A stretch of DNA of 64,000 nucleotides. It comes from Neonectria sp. B-13. Its lineage: Eukaryota > Ascomycota > Sordariomycetes > Hypocreales > Nectriaceae. How positions within the stretch are numbered: the first letter of the stretch is position 1; each line of letters begins with the position of its first letter. Made by a program: the position numbers and the translations under genes. The stretch covers positions 1,865,132 to 1,929,131 of the forward strand of contig NOKP01000002.1 of the NCBI GenBank assembly GCA_002682825.1, written 5' to 3'. Below the pieces are notes generated by a model. The model was not told where the DNA came from and made no database searches. It was given only the letters and a program-made list of their open reading frames with translations. Below, in pieces: positions 1 to 10,307 of this stretch.

Positions 1-258
1 GAAAAGCAACGCGTACTTCTCCTGGTCATCTTGCGCGAGCCAGACCGTTGAAAACCCGCCATGGCCAAGCTTATGATGAATCGTGTACCTCCCATCGCAG
101 AATGTGTCACCCAACGCGACGGGGTGAAAGCCTCCCGGCACATAGCGTTCCAGACGCTCGTGTGGTATGACGCTAGCTAGGCATTCATACCTCTCTATCC
201 AGATGGCTTCTGGGGGCCGCTCAGGCAGTTTCTTCTCGCTTTCGGCATGAGATGACAT
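1..258 (-). CDS. SRPK-like serine/threonine protein kinase, N-terminal part (cut by window edge)
   Basis: The reverse strand is open from an ATG at 258 to the window edge and encodes 86 residues. They include the sequence YVPGGFHPVALGD followed by a glycine-rich ATP loop, LGHGGFSTVWLAQD. The 'GGxHPVxxGD' stretch just before the glycine loop is characteristic of SR-protein kinases (SRPK family), which phosphorylate RS-rich splicing factors and related targets. The catalytic loop, activation segment and C-terminal lobe lie outside the window, so activity cannot be judged. The start fits because the leader is short and the kinase signature begins about 40 residues in, as in many fungal SRPK paralogs. 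These small SRPK-like kinases are numerous in Hypocreales, so a specific cellular role is not inferred. Confidence 0.8.
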   Translation of the reverse strand, partial: MSSHAESEKKLPERPPEAIWIERYECLASVIPHERLERYVPGGFHPVALGDTFCDGRYTIHHKLGHGGFSTVWLAQDDQEKYALLF

Positions 259-1084
259 GGTGTGGAGAGCCGGTGGAAGGAAGCAAAATACAAGGAGAAG
301 TGGAATGGTGGGACAAATGGAGAAGCTGGAGGGAGTTTTAAGATTTGCTAGTTGATTATGCTGCAGCGATCACCCCAGTGTCCTAAGGTGCTATTGTGAC
401 GTTATAGGTGCAGTACGTCGAACCGCATGCAGTGAATCAAGATTGAATAGCATGATCTTTGTTAAAAGGGTTGTGGCCTTGGACATTGAAACCCCAGGCA
501 CCCTCAGACGACAACCTCAGGCACTTTGGTCTTAACTTACGTAAGTATACTACAGCCTTCATGCAAACATTTCAAGAGACTTCACAATGTTTAAGGCTTT
601 CGGCCGTGTTCTAGGATAACAATGCCAAGGGGGAATTTGCAGGATATGTTGCAGTACGAGGGATATCTAATTTTTGTCATGTTTTGAGAGATCAGTTTCA
701 TTTTCTCTGCGAAATGTATTTAGTACCCTTCACAATAGGCGATTTCTTTTCCTCACAATCTAACGTGTCAAAGAAACGCGAACCGAACGTTTCATAGATA
801 GTAAAAATGCGATAACATGAATTGGGGTGTAAGTCTGTGTCTCTCGGTCTTCATCTACACATTCGTCACTTCTGACTCTCGGGGAATCAATCAATCAAGA
901 GACGAATACCGCAAGTACTATCATTCACCACAGACCAGTTTCACTCACTTCTGCAAACGCTTATGGTAGGTCAAGCTTGATAGTCTTGAAAGTAAAATAA
1001 AGCCCAGCTCCATGTAATCAATTGAAACCCGGAAGTAACGTATTACGGTTGCTTCAAATCGCTTAGCAATCTTAATTTGACACT
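259..1084. other. intergenic, kinase to zinc-finger gene
   Basis: This is moderately AT-rich sequence between the kinase start (read leftward) and the 3' end of the zinc-finger gene. It should hold the kinase promoter. I see no convincing coding frame, RNA gene or repeat. Confidence 0.5.
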
Positions 1085-1825
1085 CTAGCCTACTAAACTC
1101 TCAGCAAATGCCTCAACTTGATCAAGTTCCTCTCTCTCCTTCCGGCAAAACTCCTCCAACACCTCCAACCTCTTTCTACGACGTTGGCACATCTTCTCCA
1201 GTTCCGACTTTGTACTCTTTTGCCTTCGGCTATGAGAAGCTCCCCTCCCTCCTTCGATTTCGTTCAAAGAAAATGTGACATTGGCCTTCCGTTTTCTTCC
1301 AGACCCAGGAACTGCAGCAGGTGTAACCTCTGACTGCTGAGCATGTGATTCGCTTTCCTCCACAAGGGGTTGTTTGTGAAAGTAACAGTGCTTGAGGTGC
1401 TGCTGGAGGTGTCCTTGTCGCTTGAATCCATTTCTTGGTTCTGATCGGCCACAAGACGGATAAGGGCAGTGATAATTGTGATTATGATTGTCTTGTACTC
1501 GGGTTTTCTCGCACGCTTCTTTCTAGTGGCGGATACAGATATCTCGCCTAGAAAATTCCTTTCCACATGCTGGACAGGTTAGTAAAGTTCCGCTGTCGCC
1601 CGTCGTATTAGACGCAAGTCCGGTTTCGTCAATCAAATGAGATGCCCCAGCTGGCGAAGGGAGATTGGAAAGCTCGAGTCCTGGTGATGTTTCTATGGCC
1701 AATGTGTTGATACTCAAACTCGGGAATTTTGACGTAGAAACATCTTGTGGCCATAATGAACCGGATTCGTTAAGGGTTGGTTCTATGGGTATCTCGGAGA
1801 CACCAAACCCCATGAAGCCAGACAT
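1085..1825 (-). pseudogene. C2H2 zinc-finger protein interrupted by an in-frame TAG
   Basis: Two open stretches lie in the same reverse frame, 1825 to 1526 and 1522 to 1085, separated only by a TAG at 1523-1525. The first ends in a zinc finger, CPACGKEFSRRDICIRH. The codons after the TAG continue with KEAC, giving the final cysteine of a C-x2-C...H-x4-C finger. A second finger follows (CPYPSCG ... GHLQQHLKHC) and then a basic coiled coil (KSELEKMCQRRRKRLEV...). Total length would be about 245 residues, a usual size for fungal two-finger proteins of unknown role. The stop sits inside the zinc-binding module, so a 100-residue product would lack a working finger. Options are a nonsense-mutated pseudogene, stop-codon readthrough (context TAG A) or a polymorphism. 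Using CACTAG as a splice acceptor would delete the finger and is less likely. The frame stays open upstream of 1825 to about 1896, where a TGA occurs, so an additional 5' exon is possible. Confidence 0.6.
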
Positions 1826-1926
1826 AACCGGCGTAGAGGCATCCCAGAATTGGCCTAATAAATCTTGCTCGTCAGTGCAGTCACTACAGATAATTGTATA
1901 TAATCAGAATCGCTTACACTTAGTTA

Positions 1927-2154
1927 CCGGAAAGCTCAATAAATAGGCCACGCCCCGGTACTTTCTGCATATTAGAAGTTTCTTCGTTGGCTAGCAAACG
2001 GGTGAAAGAAGACATAAGAATGGCTCCCACCCAAAACCACCACATTTTGGTGCAACCCATTCCCATGTCTTCTTTCACCCGTTTGCTAGCCAATGAAGGA
2101 GCTTCTAGCATACAGAAAGTACCGGGGCGTGGCCTATTTTTTGAGCTTTTCCGG
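1927..2154. repeat. near-perfect palindrome (fold-back element, MITE-like)
   Basis: The segment from about 1927 (ccggaaagctca) reads as the reverse complement of the segment ending at about 2154 (tgagcttttccgg). Arms of roughly 100 bp surround a small centre near 2040. Along most of the arm the mismatches I can align are transitions (C/T or A/G), apart from a T/A near the outer end; divergence is mixed close to the centre. One arm is one base shorter. No enclosed coding sequence of its own is evident, and I could not define a target-site duplication. A hairpin of this length fits a fold-back transposable element or a recent inverted duplication. It lies about 100 bp upstream of the broken zinc-finger gene. 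Confidence 0.85.
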
Positions 2155-2800
2155 GTCGCAACCATGAGGGTTGAAGAAAACGCCGCCGCTCTCGCCAGAC
2201 ATGTTTAGTGAGAGGACCGGTGAAGTTTTTTTACAACTCTCACGGTTGCGACAAACAACTGCAGGTCCTTCCTTGCGTGTCAGATTCTCATTAATAAACG
2301 GAGAATAGAGCATCATAGTCCTGTAGACACATCTGAACCTGTTGGGAAATAATTGTCTTGCGTTGGGCACCTAATGCAATCCCACCGGGCCCCTGCCTTT
2401 TTCTTGGTTGCTTGGGGAAGCATATAAACCTACCATTGCAAAGCAAGTTTTGCATCTTGAGGTCTTTACAAGCGGGAGCTGTAAACAAAAAGAGGTGGGA
2501 GGAAATAAATAGCCTAACATTGACCTGAACTTTCTTGGCGCTTGTAATGTTGGACAGCTAGGGAGGTGGCGGATGCTGGGAGGGTGATATAGAGTGTGTA
2601 GGGCGGAAATATGTGATAAAAGCGTAGGGTGGCAAAGTAGGGCGGAAAAGTAAGGCGATATCGTAGGGCTGTATGCCTGGTAGGTCTTTGGAGGGGTCAA
2701 GGTCAACCGCATTGGCTTGAGCACATTATGAGGTCTATTTCATTTATCTAGTAGATTAATGAGTTTACGGAGACTTGTGCATAGAGAGCTTCGGGGAGGA
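2155..2800. other. intergenic with short degenerate TAGGG-rich repeats
   Basis: No supported gene. Between about 2575 and 2690 the sequence repeats short units around 'tagggcgga', 'gtagggtgg' and 'gtagggctg', giving low-complexity open frames on the reverse strand that I do not treat as genes. This stretch is also the 3' flank of the secreted propeller protein. Confidence 0.45.
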
Positions 2801-4117
2801 TCAAGCCCGGCCTCCAACGGTCAAGAAATATAGACTGCCGGTGTTGGCATCCACGTTGCTAGGCGCACCCAGATACAAGATATCTGTACCGTCAGACCGC
2901 ATCTTGGCCTGCAGCCGTCTCACCTTCTTGCCAGCCGCTGGCGCGAGTTCCTGATTTGTCCACGCCGAGCTACCACTCCTCTCCAGAACCCAAACACTCC
3001 CACTGGCGAGGCAGTAGTAAATCCGCACTGTCGTGCCGTCGTGGGTTACACCGATGGCAGCGCTGGTGTTCTCGCCCGAAAAGATAATTTCACGTGTCCA
3101 GGGGCTGGACGTGCCAAAGGTAGCTGTCGCGCGGCGGACCTGCCATAGTTGGTCTGTCTCGTTGGCGAAGCGGTACGCGCTGCTTATGCGAACAGTTCCA
3201 GTCGAGTCCTCGTACAGGGCCAGCTTGGCGCTCTGGAACGCTGGGACAGGAGAGGCGTTGATGTCGCCGTTGTAGGTCTCGCCCGAGGTCAATGGCTGGT
3301 AGACAATGTCTACAGTGTTTTGTGTGATAGGCAAGGAGACGGTAGCTCCTGAAGCGGATCGGTATGTGCCAGAAGACGGTGTGTATCGTACGTAGCTGCC
3401 TTGGTGGCGCACCGCCGAGGCTGGATACTTGCTCCACTCCCACTGAATGTGCACATCGCCATCAGACGAGAACTGGATGTCGTCGGGATAGACAGAGTAG
3501 CCCGACCTGTACGCCCAGAGACTGATCCGAGCCCACGCATTGGAAGAGGTGGTGTACTTGTAGAAGTAGCCGCCCCTGGCCGAACCGTCACCACTCGCCT
3601 CTCCACGAACGATCAGCCACAGGTTGCCGCTGGCATCGCGCTTGATGACTGGATACGTAATCTTCACAGTCTGGTCGGGCATGTCGGAGCTGTGGTCCAC
3701 GAGGGTAGCGCTGTATGGCGAGCTCGAGCGGTAGTACTTCCACGCCTCGTTGTGCATGCTAGTGAAGACATGGACATAGCCGTCTCCGTCAACGGCGATG
3801 CTGGGGGTGTTGTGTCCGTTGTCATCGACGAAGACTGCGCAGTCGCCGCCGGATGTCTGGAGGCAATCACGAGAGATGGTTCCATCAGACGCGGTGCGAC
3901 GGGCAACCATGACATTGTTGTTGGCTGTAGATCCACTGAGAGGGTTACGGAGGTAGGCCAACCACTGGTAGCCGCCGTACTCGTCAAGAGGATTCCACCA
4001 TGCTGACTGGCCGTTGACATCGACAGCCCCGGAGATAGTGACGAGGCTGCCGGGTTCGATTATAGCTTGGACGGCTGACACAGTCAACAAGCAAGCGATG
4101 GACGATAAGGACCTCAT
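2801..4117 (-). CDS. secreted BNR-repeat (beta-propeller) protein, putative polysaccharide lyase
   Basis: Single exon of 438 codons. An N-terminal signal peptide (MRSLSSIACLLTVSAVQA) predicts secretion. The mature part has the pattern of the BNR_4 family: 'GHNTPSIAVDGDGYVHVF', then 'ITYPVIKRDASGNLWLIVRG', then 'YPDDIQFSSDGDVHIQWEW'. These are repeated Asp-box-like blades of a seven-bladed propeller. In fungi and bacteria this fold includes polysaccharide lyases acting on rhamnose-glucuronate linkages (for example PL42-type and ulvan-lyase relatives), so cleavage of a uronic-acid polysaccharide such as gum arabic side chains is plausible. The catalytic residues are not assigned here, and a sialidase-like or other glycan role cannot be excluded. 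The gene ends in GGRA with no anchor. A TATA-like box lies about 100 nt upstream of the start. Length is normal for the family. Confidence 0.7.
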   Translation of the reverse strand: MRSLSSIACLLTVSAVQAIIEPGSLVTISGAVDVNGQSAWWNPLDEYGGYQWLAYLRNPLSGSTANNNVMVARRTASDGTISRDCLQTSGGDCAVFVDDNGHNTPSIAVDGDGYVHVFTSMHNEAWKYYRSSSPYSATLVDHSSDMPDQTVKITYPVIKRDASGNLWLIVRGEASGDGSARGGYFYKYTTSSNAWARISLWAYRSGYSVYPDDIQFSSDGDVHIQWEWSKYPASAVRHQGSYVRYTPSSGTYRSASGATVSLPITQNTVDIVYQPLTSGETYNGDINASPVPAFQSAKLALYEDSTGTVRISSAYRFANETDQLWQVRRATATFGTSSPWTREIIFSGENTSAAIGVTHDGTTVRIYYCLASGSVWVLERSGSSAWTNQELAPAAGKKVRRLQAKMRSDGTDILYLGAPSNVDANTGSLYFLTVGGRA

Positions 4118-4217
4118 AGTGATAATGTTCTCTTAATGTGTCAAAAGCGTAGATAATCGATAAGATGAACAGGCTGGAGCAAGCTGATTCGACTCCAAAC
4201 TGTCGGACACACTGACT

Positions 4218-4226
4218 CTTTAAATA
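4218..4226 (-). promoter_or_regulatory. TATA-like box of the BNR-propeller gene
   Basis: On the reverse strand the sequence TATTTAAAG lies about 100 nt before the ATG at 4117, a normal fungal TATA-to-start distance. This supports the chosen start. Confidence 0.5.
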
Positions 4227-5999
4227 GGAATCCCGGCCGAGGGACTCTGGTCCCATGCCCCCAAGAGGTGGAAATATGGTTCCTAGCTTCCCCACAGCCG
4301 TTCAGCTCTTTCCACATGGCGAGGAGTGTGGGGTAGCTCGCGATACCCTGGAATGAAATGCGGAGGTTGGCAAGGATAGAGGAGCGAAGAGGATCATGGG
4401 GCCATCTGCCGTAGCAGGAACCGCCGAAGTCGAGGAGCTACCGCGCGGGCTTCCATGGCGGATGATGAGCATAGGCGAATCGTGGGGAAATGGAGGGACA
4501 GGGTTTAATGGACAAGGACCATCACGTCACCGACCCGGGAACTAGAAGGGAAAGTCAGTGTTTGGTAGTCTAGAAAGTCGACGAGGTTGTCGTTAATGCG
4601 AGAGCTGGTCGAAGCGGAACCGCCGACTCCCGACTAAACGGCGGACGTTCCGTCTCAACGCGCAAGTTCCGCTCCATCAATGCAGGCTTGGCAAGTTTGA
4701 GGTGGATGGGCGGAATTGAGACTGACAGCTATGTATACATTGCCTAGAGAAAGTGGATAAATAGCCTGACTCGACGGAGCTGTCAACCACCTAACTTAGA
4801 CCACCAACATAGATAGATTGTCTGGCGCTGGTCGTCAAAGTTCATAAATCACAATGGCCACTCCTTCGTCCACGTTCGGTTTCGGATCTTAGACTTTGAG
4901 GCATTGTGTTACAAATTTCTGCCTTTTCTAGGAGACGAGAAACACACCCATGGAGTCAGCTTTAAGGTTAGGATGAGTAAACTAAGAGCTTAGGGGCTAC
5001 TGATCCGATTGGCATCCATGCCACGCATAAGGGTGCATGGCCTGTCATCAGACAGTGGGGATGGAGACAATGCACTGCAATTCACTAAAATGTCTATAGG
5101 GATGGTGGAGATCAATCCTGCAAGCACAGACATGCAGGCAACTAAATTGACTTCCTGGTCGGTTGATTCTCCAGCAACGCACAGCATTGTATCGGACCTG
5201 GCTAAGGCTCGGAGAAATGGATTTCGATTGTTGTTGTTGTTCGTACAGTTTGGCGTTGGTTCGGAAGCTCCCAGGACGTTTGGGTTCCCTTGGGGCGCAG
5301 GTGGTCCGTGCGTTCCCACGCGACGGCGACTCTAGGAGTTCAGGTGCCCGTCGACCACCAACAGCCCGACGTCAATCTACGCTCATCTTTCATGCGACTC
5401 GGACACGAGAACAGGTCAAAAGAGCCCACGCCGTTCGCTCCTCGCACCTGAACGGGGCGCTTCCCGCGGTGACCCTGGATGCGGCCTCGCTGACGGAACC
5501 AGAGCAGGTTTGGGGAAGCGGCTTTTGGGCCCTCTGAGCTTCCTGAGCTTCGTCGCGCGCCGCGTGTGTGTGGTGCGCCGCTGTAGCCTCCAGCTGTAGC
5601 CTCCCGAGTCCCGCATCGCCCTGCCGCTCCCCCGTCGCCGCAACGCAACGCAGCGCAACGTGGGACGAGACAGGCGCATATCTTTGGGCGCGTCGCGAGC
5701 TTCTAACTGTGGCACCGGCGACAGTCATCCTCTCATTCTCATGGACAAGAATACCTGCCCATTCCACTTATTTCTCCGGCAACTCCCCAGGTGAAGGTGG
5801 TCGTCATCCCATCTATCGCGGGCCCCTCCATCCCGCCATCGCCTTGGCCTCATTTCACCACAGCGGCGTTGACTGCAGTCGCCGCTCATCTTCCCCACTA
5901 CTGCCGCAATTCGTCTCTTCAAACAAACAATCCCCTTGATCCGGGCGTAGCCGTCTCGCCACACCTCTTCGGCTCGCTCACTCGCCCTCATTGGCAGAA
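4227..5999. other. intergenic with an orphan promoter-like start, then the leader of the zinc-knuckle gene
   Basis: From 4400 to 4700 the sequence holds several CGG/CCG triplets of the kind bound by Zn2Cys6 regulators, but no site is proven. At 4756-4764 a GATAAATAG box precedes an ATG at 4854 in strong context (TCACAATGGCC). That frame stops after 12 codons at 4890-4892. From about 5300 the sequence is GC-rich and then CT-rich, fitting the promoter and 5' leader of the gene that starts at 6000. Long frames here look like GC-rich chance frames. Confidence 0.45.
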
Positions 6000-8152
6000 A
6001 TGCCCGACTCGGCTCCTGGCTATGCCGCCCGGCCAGAGGACGCCCAGTGTTACAACTGCGGCACCTCCGGGCATTGGGCCATTGCCTGTCCGGAGCCCAC
6101 GCGAGAGACCCCGGCGTAAGTCTTTTTCTTCATCCAGAGACCTTGCCGTCCTTGGTTGCTTGCTTATCCCATCTTATGTGAGCCAACTAACTAATCATCA
6201 ACAACAGCGGCCTCGCTGCGTGGAGAAGCAACAACAACATGGGGAGAGGGGGCAATGGTAGAGACCAACATGGCGGGCCCAAGAAGTCTAAAGGTCCCAT
6301 CATCACCAAATACGCCCCTCCACCCTCGTCAGGACCGACTGTGAACCGTTACGGACCTCCGCCGGGCTACGGGCAGTCGCCGGGGCCGTATCCGGGACCA
6401 CCTCATCCGTTCCCTCCGCAATATCCTCCGCACTCGGCCCCAATCTCCAACTATGCACCTAGCTATCCACCACCAAGCTATTCGCAGTCTTATCCTCCTC
6501 CTTCATACCCAAACCCACCTCTCCCGGCTCCTCCTGGGCCTCCTCCCGGACAATATGGCCTACCACCCAACCTCCCTCACCCTCCTCACTTACCTCACCC
6601 TCCTCACCTACCTCATCCACCAGGACCTACGCATATATACCCTCCGACATATGGTCCTCCTCCAACTACTCAACCACCCCAGCCGTATTCATCTCATCCA
6701 CCGTACGGTTCCTCCTATCCCCAGCCGTTCTCCTATGGCTCACATCCGCCACCATTCCCTCCGTCATATTCTCCCCCGCCTGCACCTCTAACATATGGGT
6801 TACCCCCTGCGCCGAGATCTAGGCCACCTCAAGGCCCACCTCCACGACCTCTTCCAGAATCACCGCCGATACCTCGCCACGGGCCTCCATCAATATCGGC
6901 CTTGCCTGTCCCCGGCACGAGCCACTCCCTCCCGCCAAGGCCCCCTCGGATTCATCGGGATGTGCACGAGCCTCCGCGAGATAGTCGCAATAAGAGAAAA
7001 CATGATCGCCACAACCGCAATCGTGAAAATCGGCAGAAGAAGAACAATGCCCGTTCTCAACTACCGGATCATAAAGCCAAGAGCGACAACCCTCAACCTG
7101 ACTCTAAAACCACAGCCGTTTCGAAGTCGCCAGTAGCTCCCCAGCACGAAGAGTTATCACCGCAAAAGACAGTCTCAGAAGCAATCGTCGAAATTTCCTC
7201 AACAGTATCCGATAGCAAAAACAACGATCCCGCAACCCCTCACGAGGATGCAGATTCTCCAAATAAGCTTAATGGCACACCTGATGATCTATCCGAAACC
7301 GACGACGGCGAATGGGAAGTCAGGGCCATCTTCAAGGAAATAGAACCCCCTCATGCACCTGACGAGGTTGGAAAACCCTTACCAGCGAGCTACTCTGAGC
7401 AAGTGCTTCTTCCAAGGAAGTGGGACGCAAAATGCATTGATTCAGAATTCGTCAAGCCCGATAATCTTGAGGAGTATATCAAACCGATACACGAGAAACC
7501 TTACTGGAACTTGATCGAGTTTGATCCTGCTTTCGTGCGGGATGGCAAATTACCGTGTGGTGATCCTTTACCTAAGTTGCCCTCGCGAATGGACCAATTT
7601 GATCGGAGTAACAGCTCTGAAAATGGGGAAGGGATCGAACAAATACAGAAACATGGACATTCTGTCAGCCGTACCCCAGAGGAAAGGCCTCTCAAGCGAC
7701 AAAGATCCAACAGTCCTTATAGCAGCCCCCGAGGTGGCGATGACAACGATAATACCGAGAGCTTGTGGGACAGCCATGAGCCGCGAAGTCGAAAAGTACA
7801 CCGCTCCGAAGAACCTGACAGACGCAACACAGATATACTTGACGTGGCGCCTCGACGATCGCCAGCTCGAAGACAGTCTTACGAGCGAGGTCCAAGCCGC
7901 ACCAAGTCTCCGTCTTCCAGAAGATCGTCAGTTTCTAATGCCTCCTCTGGTCTGGACTCCCTAGAGGCCGAGCTCCTCGGTCTGCCCGACAAAGCAAAAT
8001 CCCCCGATGATACCAGCAAGCGGCGCCAGTCTAGCGGCAGCAACAACAAACCTAGGAAACGTCAGCCTAGGCTCGATGCGGCGTACAGGTATGAAAGACT
8101 CCTTTTTTGGACAGAACCGTAAGCTAATGCTGGCCACAGTCGTCGTTGGTGA
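6000..8152 (+). CDS. CCHC zinc-knuckle, proline-rich protein
   Basis: Three exons: 6000-6115, 6208-8088 and 8140-8152, with consensus splice sites (GTAAGT...CTAACTAAT...CAG and GTATGA...GCTAATG...CAG). Exon 1 encodes a CCHC zinc knuckle, CYNCGTSGHWAIAC, a fold that binds single-stranded RNA or DNA. It is followed by a very long Pro/Tyr/Gly-rich tract (residues roughly 60 to 280), a basic stretch, and a conserved block around 'LPRKWDAKC' and 'PYWNLIEFDPAFVRDGKLPCGDP'. A serine/arginine-rich tail ends in DAAYSRRW. Without the last intron the protein would end differently, and the spliced SRRW end looks natural. The composition suggests a nuclear RNA-associated factor, perhaps in mRNA processing. 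That is inference from the knuckle, the low-complexity tract and the RS-like tail, because I do not recognise a named ortholog. Confidence 0.8.
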
Positions 8153-8983
8153 AGAACCTGTTCGCCATTGTGCAATAGGATACACATGCTGCAGGCGCGT
8201 CTGGTTATGAATTTTCTTCTCTCGTCCCAACTTGTACCCTGCCGCTTCTTCTCCATCCCGCCCAATACCCCGCGGCTCATACTGCTGCACTTAAACCCTT
8301 TAACACGGGCTATAAGCGTTGGCGCACATCTACCATGTTCTTTTCGTCTTCTACGTTGTGGTTCTGTTTTTCAACTTCTTTTCTTACTTGGGGCCGGCGC
8401 TCAGGTCATATATACTCTCTACCTACTTTTAACGAACGTCACGAGCAAATCTTGCATGGCTGGCCTCTATCAGATAGCATTCACGAGGTATGCGTGAACA
8501 CATTCTTACTCTCACTTGTCCCACTTCGGGACTTGTCTTCTAAATTTCTTCCCACTTGACCCCCGTTGGCCGTGTCGTGGATAGCGTTCTATAGCCCGAC
8601 TGCTCCATTTCCATAAGCCCTTCTCCGGGCTTCTAGCTGTGCTGTTGGCTAACCGGTCTCTGGGTTTCTATCCATTCCCAATTGTCATATCGTCGATCTG
8701 TCACTTGTTGCATCATCTCTTTCCGATGATAACAAAGCCTTGCAAAAGACACTATTGTCCGCAATGATACGCTGCGTCACTCTAAGGCGAAAGAAAGTTC
8801 TCCCCGCACCAGCTGATTTACCACCGTAACTTGGAAATGAATCGATTTCTTGCCTAGCTACATTTCAAGGTTGCAAATGAGTGACCGATCTGTCCCAAAC
8901 AGCCCCAAACCCCAATTCATTCACACTTCCATTCTCTCTTCTATTCCCGAAGGGTCGACGCTTGGTGCCTGCCAAATGGCCGT
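8153..8983. other. convergent intergenic region
   Basis: This is 3' flanking sequence between the zinc-knuckle gene (forward) and the Egh16-like gene (reverse). It is CT-rich on the forward strand. I see no gene, RNA or repeat. Confidence 0.5.
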
Positions 8984-10020
8984 CTAGTTCTTGTGCTTCG
9001 TCTCCATGCGCTTCTTCAGGCGATAAGCAATAGCTCGCTTACGGGCAGCTGTGGACTGGGTAAAGGCACCAGAGCCGCCAAAAGGCCCGGCAGCAGCGCT
9101 GTTGCGGACGCGCACGATACAGACGTTATCAGCACCGCCAACGCTGCCGTCGCAGGTCATTCCCTCTGGCATTTGAACCTGAACGGGGAAGTCGGTGTTG
9201 GTCGCAAGTGACAGACCTCCAAAGCCAAGTCCAGGGACATCCTGGGCAACTTCGGCCGTCTGGAATGCGTCGGCGTCAGCGCCGCCAGAGGTGCCGTCGA
9301 TATCTGCGGAAAGGGGACCAGCACCGTCCTGGTTGATCTGCAATAGACTGTTAGCCACTGAAGCAGGTCTCAAGTGAGGGATACATACCTGTCTGTACAT
9401 CAGGGTAACGACGCCGTCGTCTGAGGCGGTAGGTAGACCAGAGCTGGCGCCCTCGCCAGCTGTGGCAGCAACACTAACTTCCTCGGGAGTCTCGCTCTTT
9501 TCGCCCTTTGCATCGTCACCACCGCCGAGGAGCCCGCCAAGGAATTTGCCAATCTGGCGCTTGCGCGGGGCTTGGTGCTTGTCAGCGGCTCGGCGTGCGG
9601 CACGTCGGCGTTTCTGAGCGTCCTCGTCAATGTTGGGGATGTCGTCCTCGACACCACTGCCAGTGCCGTTGTTGACGGGTGGCGCGCTGCCGCCTCCAAT
9701 AAAGTTGGAAATGATGACGGCGGGATCAACGGGTCCATTGCCCTCGGTCCGGCCAAGAGGGCCTACCTCGCCGCTCTGGATCTCGCGGTCACGGATGATG
9801 GCGGTGTCAGCCTGCGAGCCACACCTGTTGCTGGAACAGTCGCGGGGCGTGCCATCCGCAACTAGGAGTTATGTGAGCTGGGGTTCCAAGTGGAGTGCGT
9901 TCTCCATTGCTTACCGGTCAGGCCGGGCATGGACACGCCGTTTGCGCCTTCAATGGAAGTCACGACGCCGTGGCCAGTCACGGCGGTGATGAGGGCGGCG
10001 GAGAGGAGCTGGTAACGCAT
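8984..10020 (-). CDS. Egh16-like (GEgh16/Mas1/Gas1 family) secreted surface protein
   Basis: Three exons on the reverse strand: 10020-9915, 9861-9389 and 9337-8984, 310 residues. Exon joints give LTVADGTPRDC and MYRQINQDG, both typical of the DUF3129/Egh16-like family. This family includes the appressorium-associated Gas1/Gas2 and Mas proteins of Magnaporthe and GEgh16 of powdery mildew, found widely in plant- and insect-associated fungi. A signal peptide (MRYQLLSAALITAVTG) precedes a mature N-terminal histidine (HGVVTSIEGANGVSMPG). The middle is an asparagine/glycine segment with paired cysteines (DCSSNRCG), then a KRR-rich linker, and the C-terminal domain carries cysteines in MTCDGSVGGADNVC. 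I chose the ATG at 10020 because upstream ATGs would place non-signal sequence before the hydrophobic core. Biochemical function in the family is unsettled; cell-surface or host-contact roles are described. Confidence 0.88.
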
Positions 10021-10307
10021 CTTGGATGAAGGAATAGGCGTGTGAAGGTAAGTGGTAAAGTAAAATAGTTGAAATAGAACGACTGGCGTAAGAATTGAAC
10101 GATGAAGAGCCACCTGGGCTTTGAGACTAGAATCTGATTAGAGAAGAGAGAAGAGAGAAGACCGAAGATGTTGAGAGGCTGATGTTGATGATGAAAACGT
10201 AACTTGTGAAGAAGGGCTCAAGATTATATAGGCAAAGTAAAGTCATATTCAATATCCTGTTCTTCATTGCCACTTCGCCATCCAAGCTCCTCGACGTTGA
10301 CTGAGCG
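10021..10307. promoter_or_regulatory. upstream region of the Egh16-like gene
   Basis: About 290 bp upstream of the Egh16-like start. It contains purine-rich runs (agagaagagagaagagagaag near 10140) that could form part of the 5' leader. No specific site is claimed. Confidence 0.3.

Noticed and set aside
1523..1530. CACTAG as a 3' splice site of an intron
   Set aside because: A matching intron would have to remove the perfectly formed first zinc-finger half, and no good donor lies at a suitable distance.
3401..4006. 201-codon forward frame opposite the propeller gene
   Set aside because: Antisense shadow of a well-supported gene; its sequence mirrors the codon bias of the reverse-strand gene.
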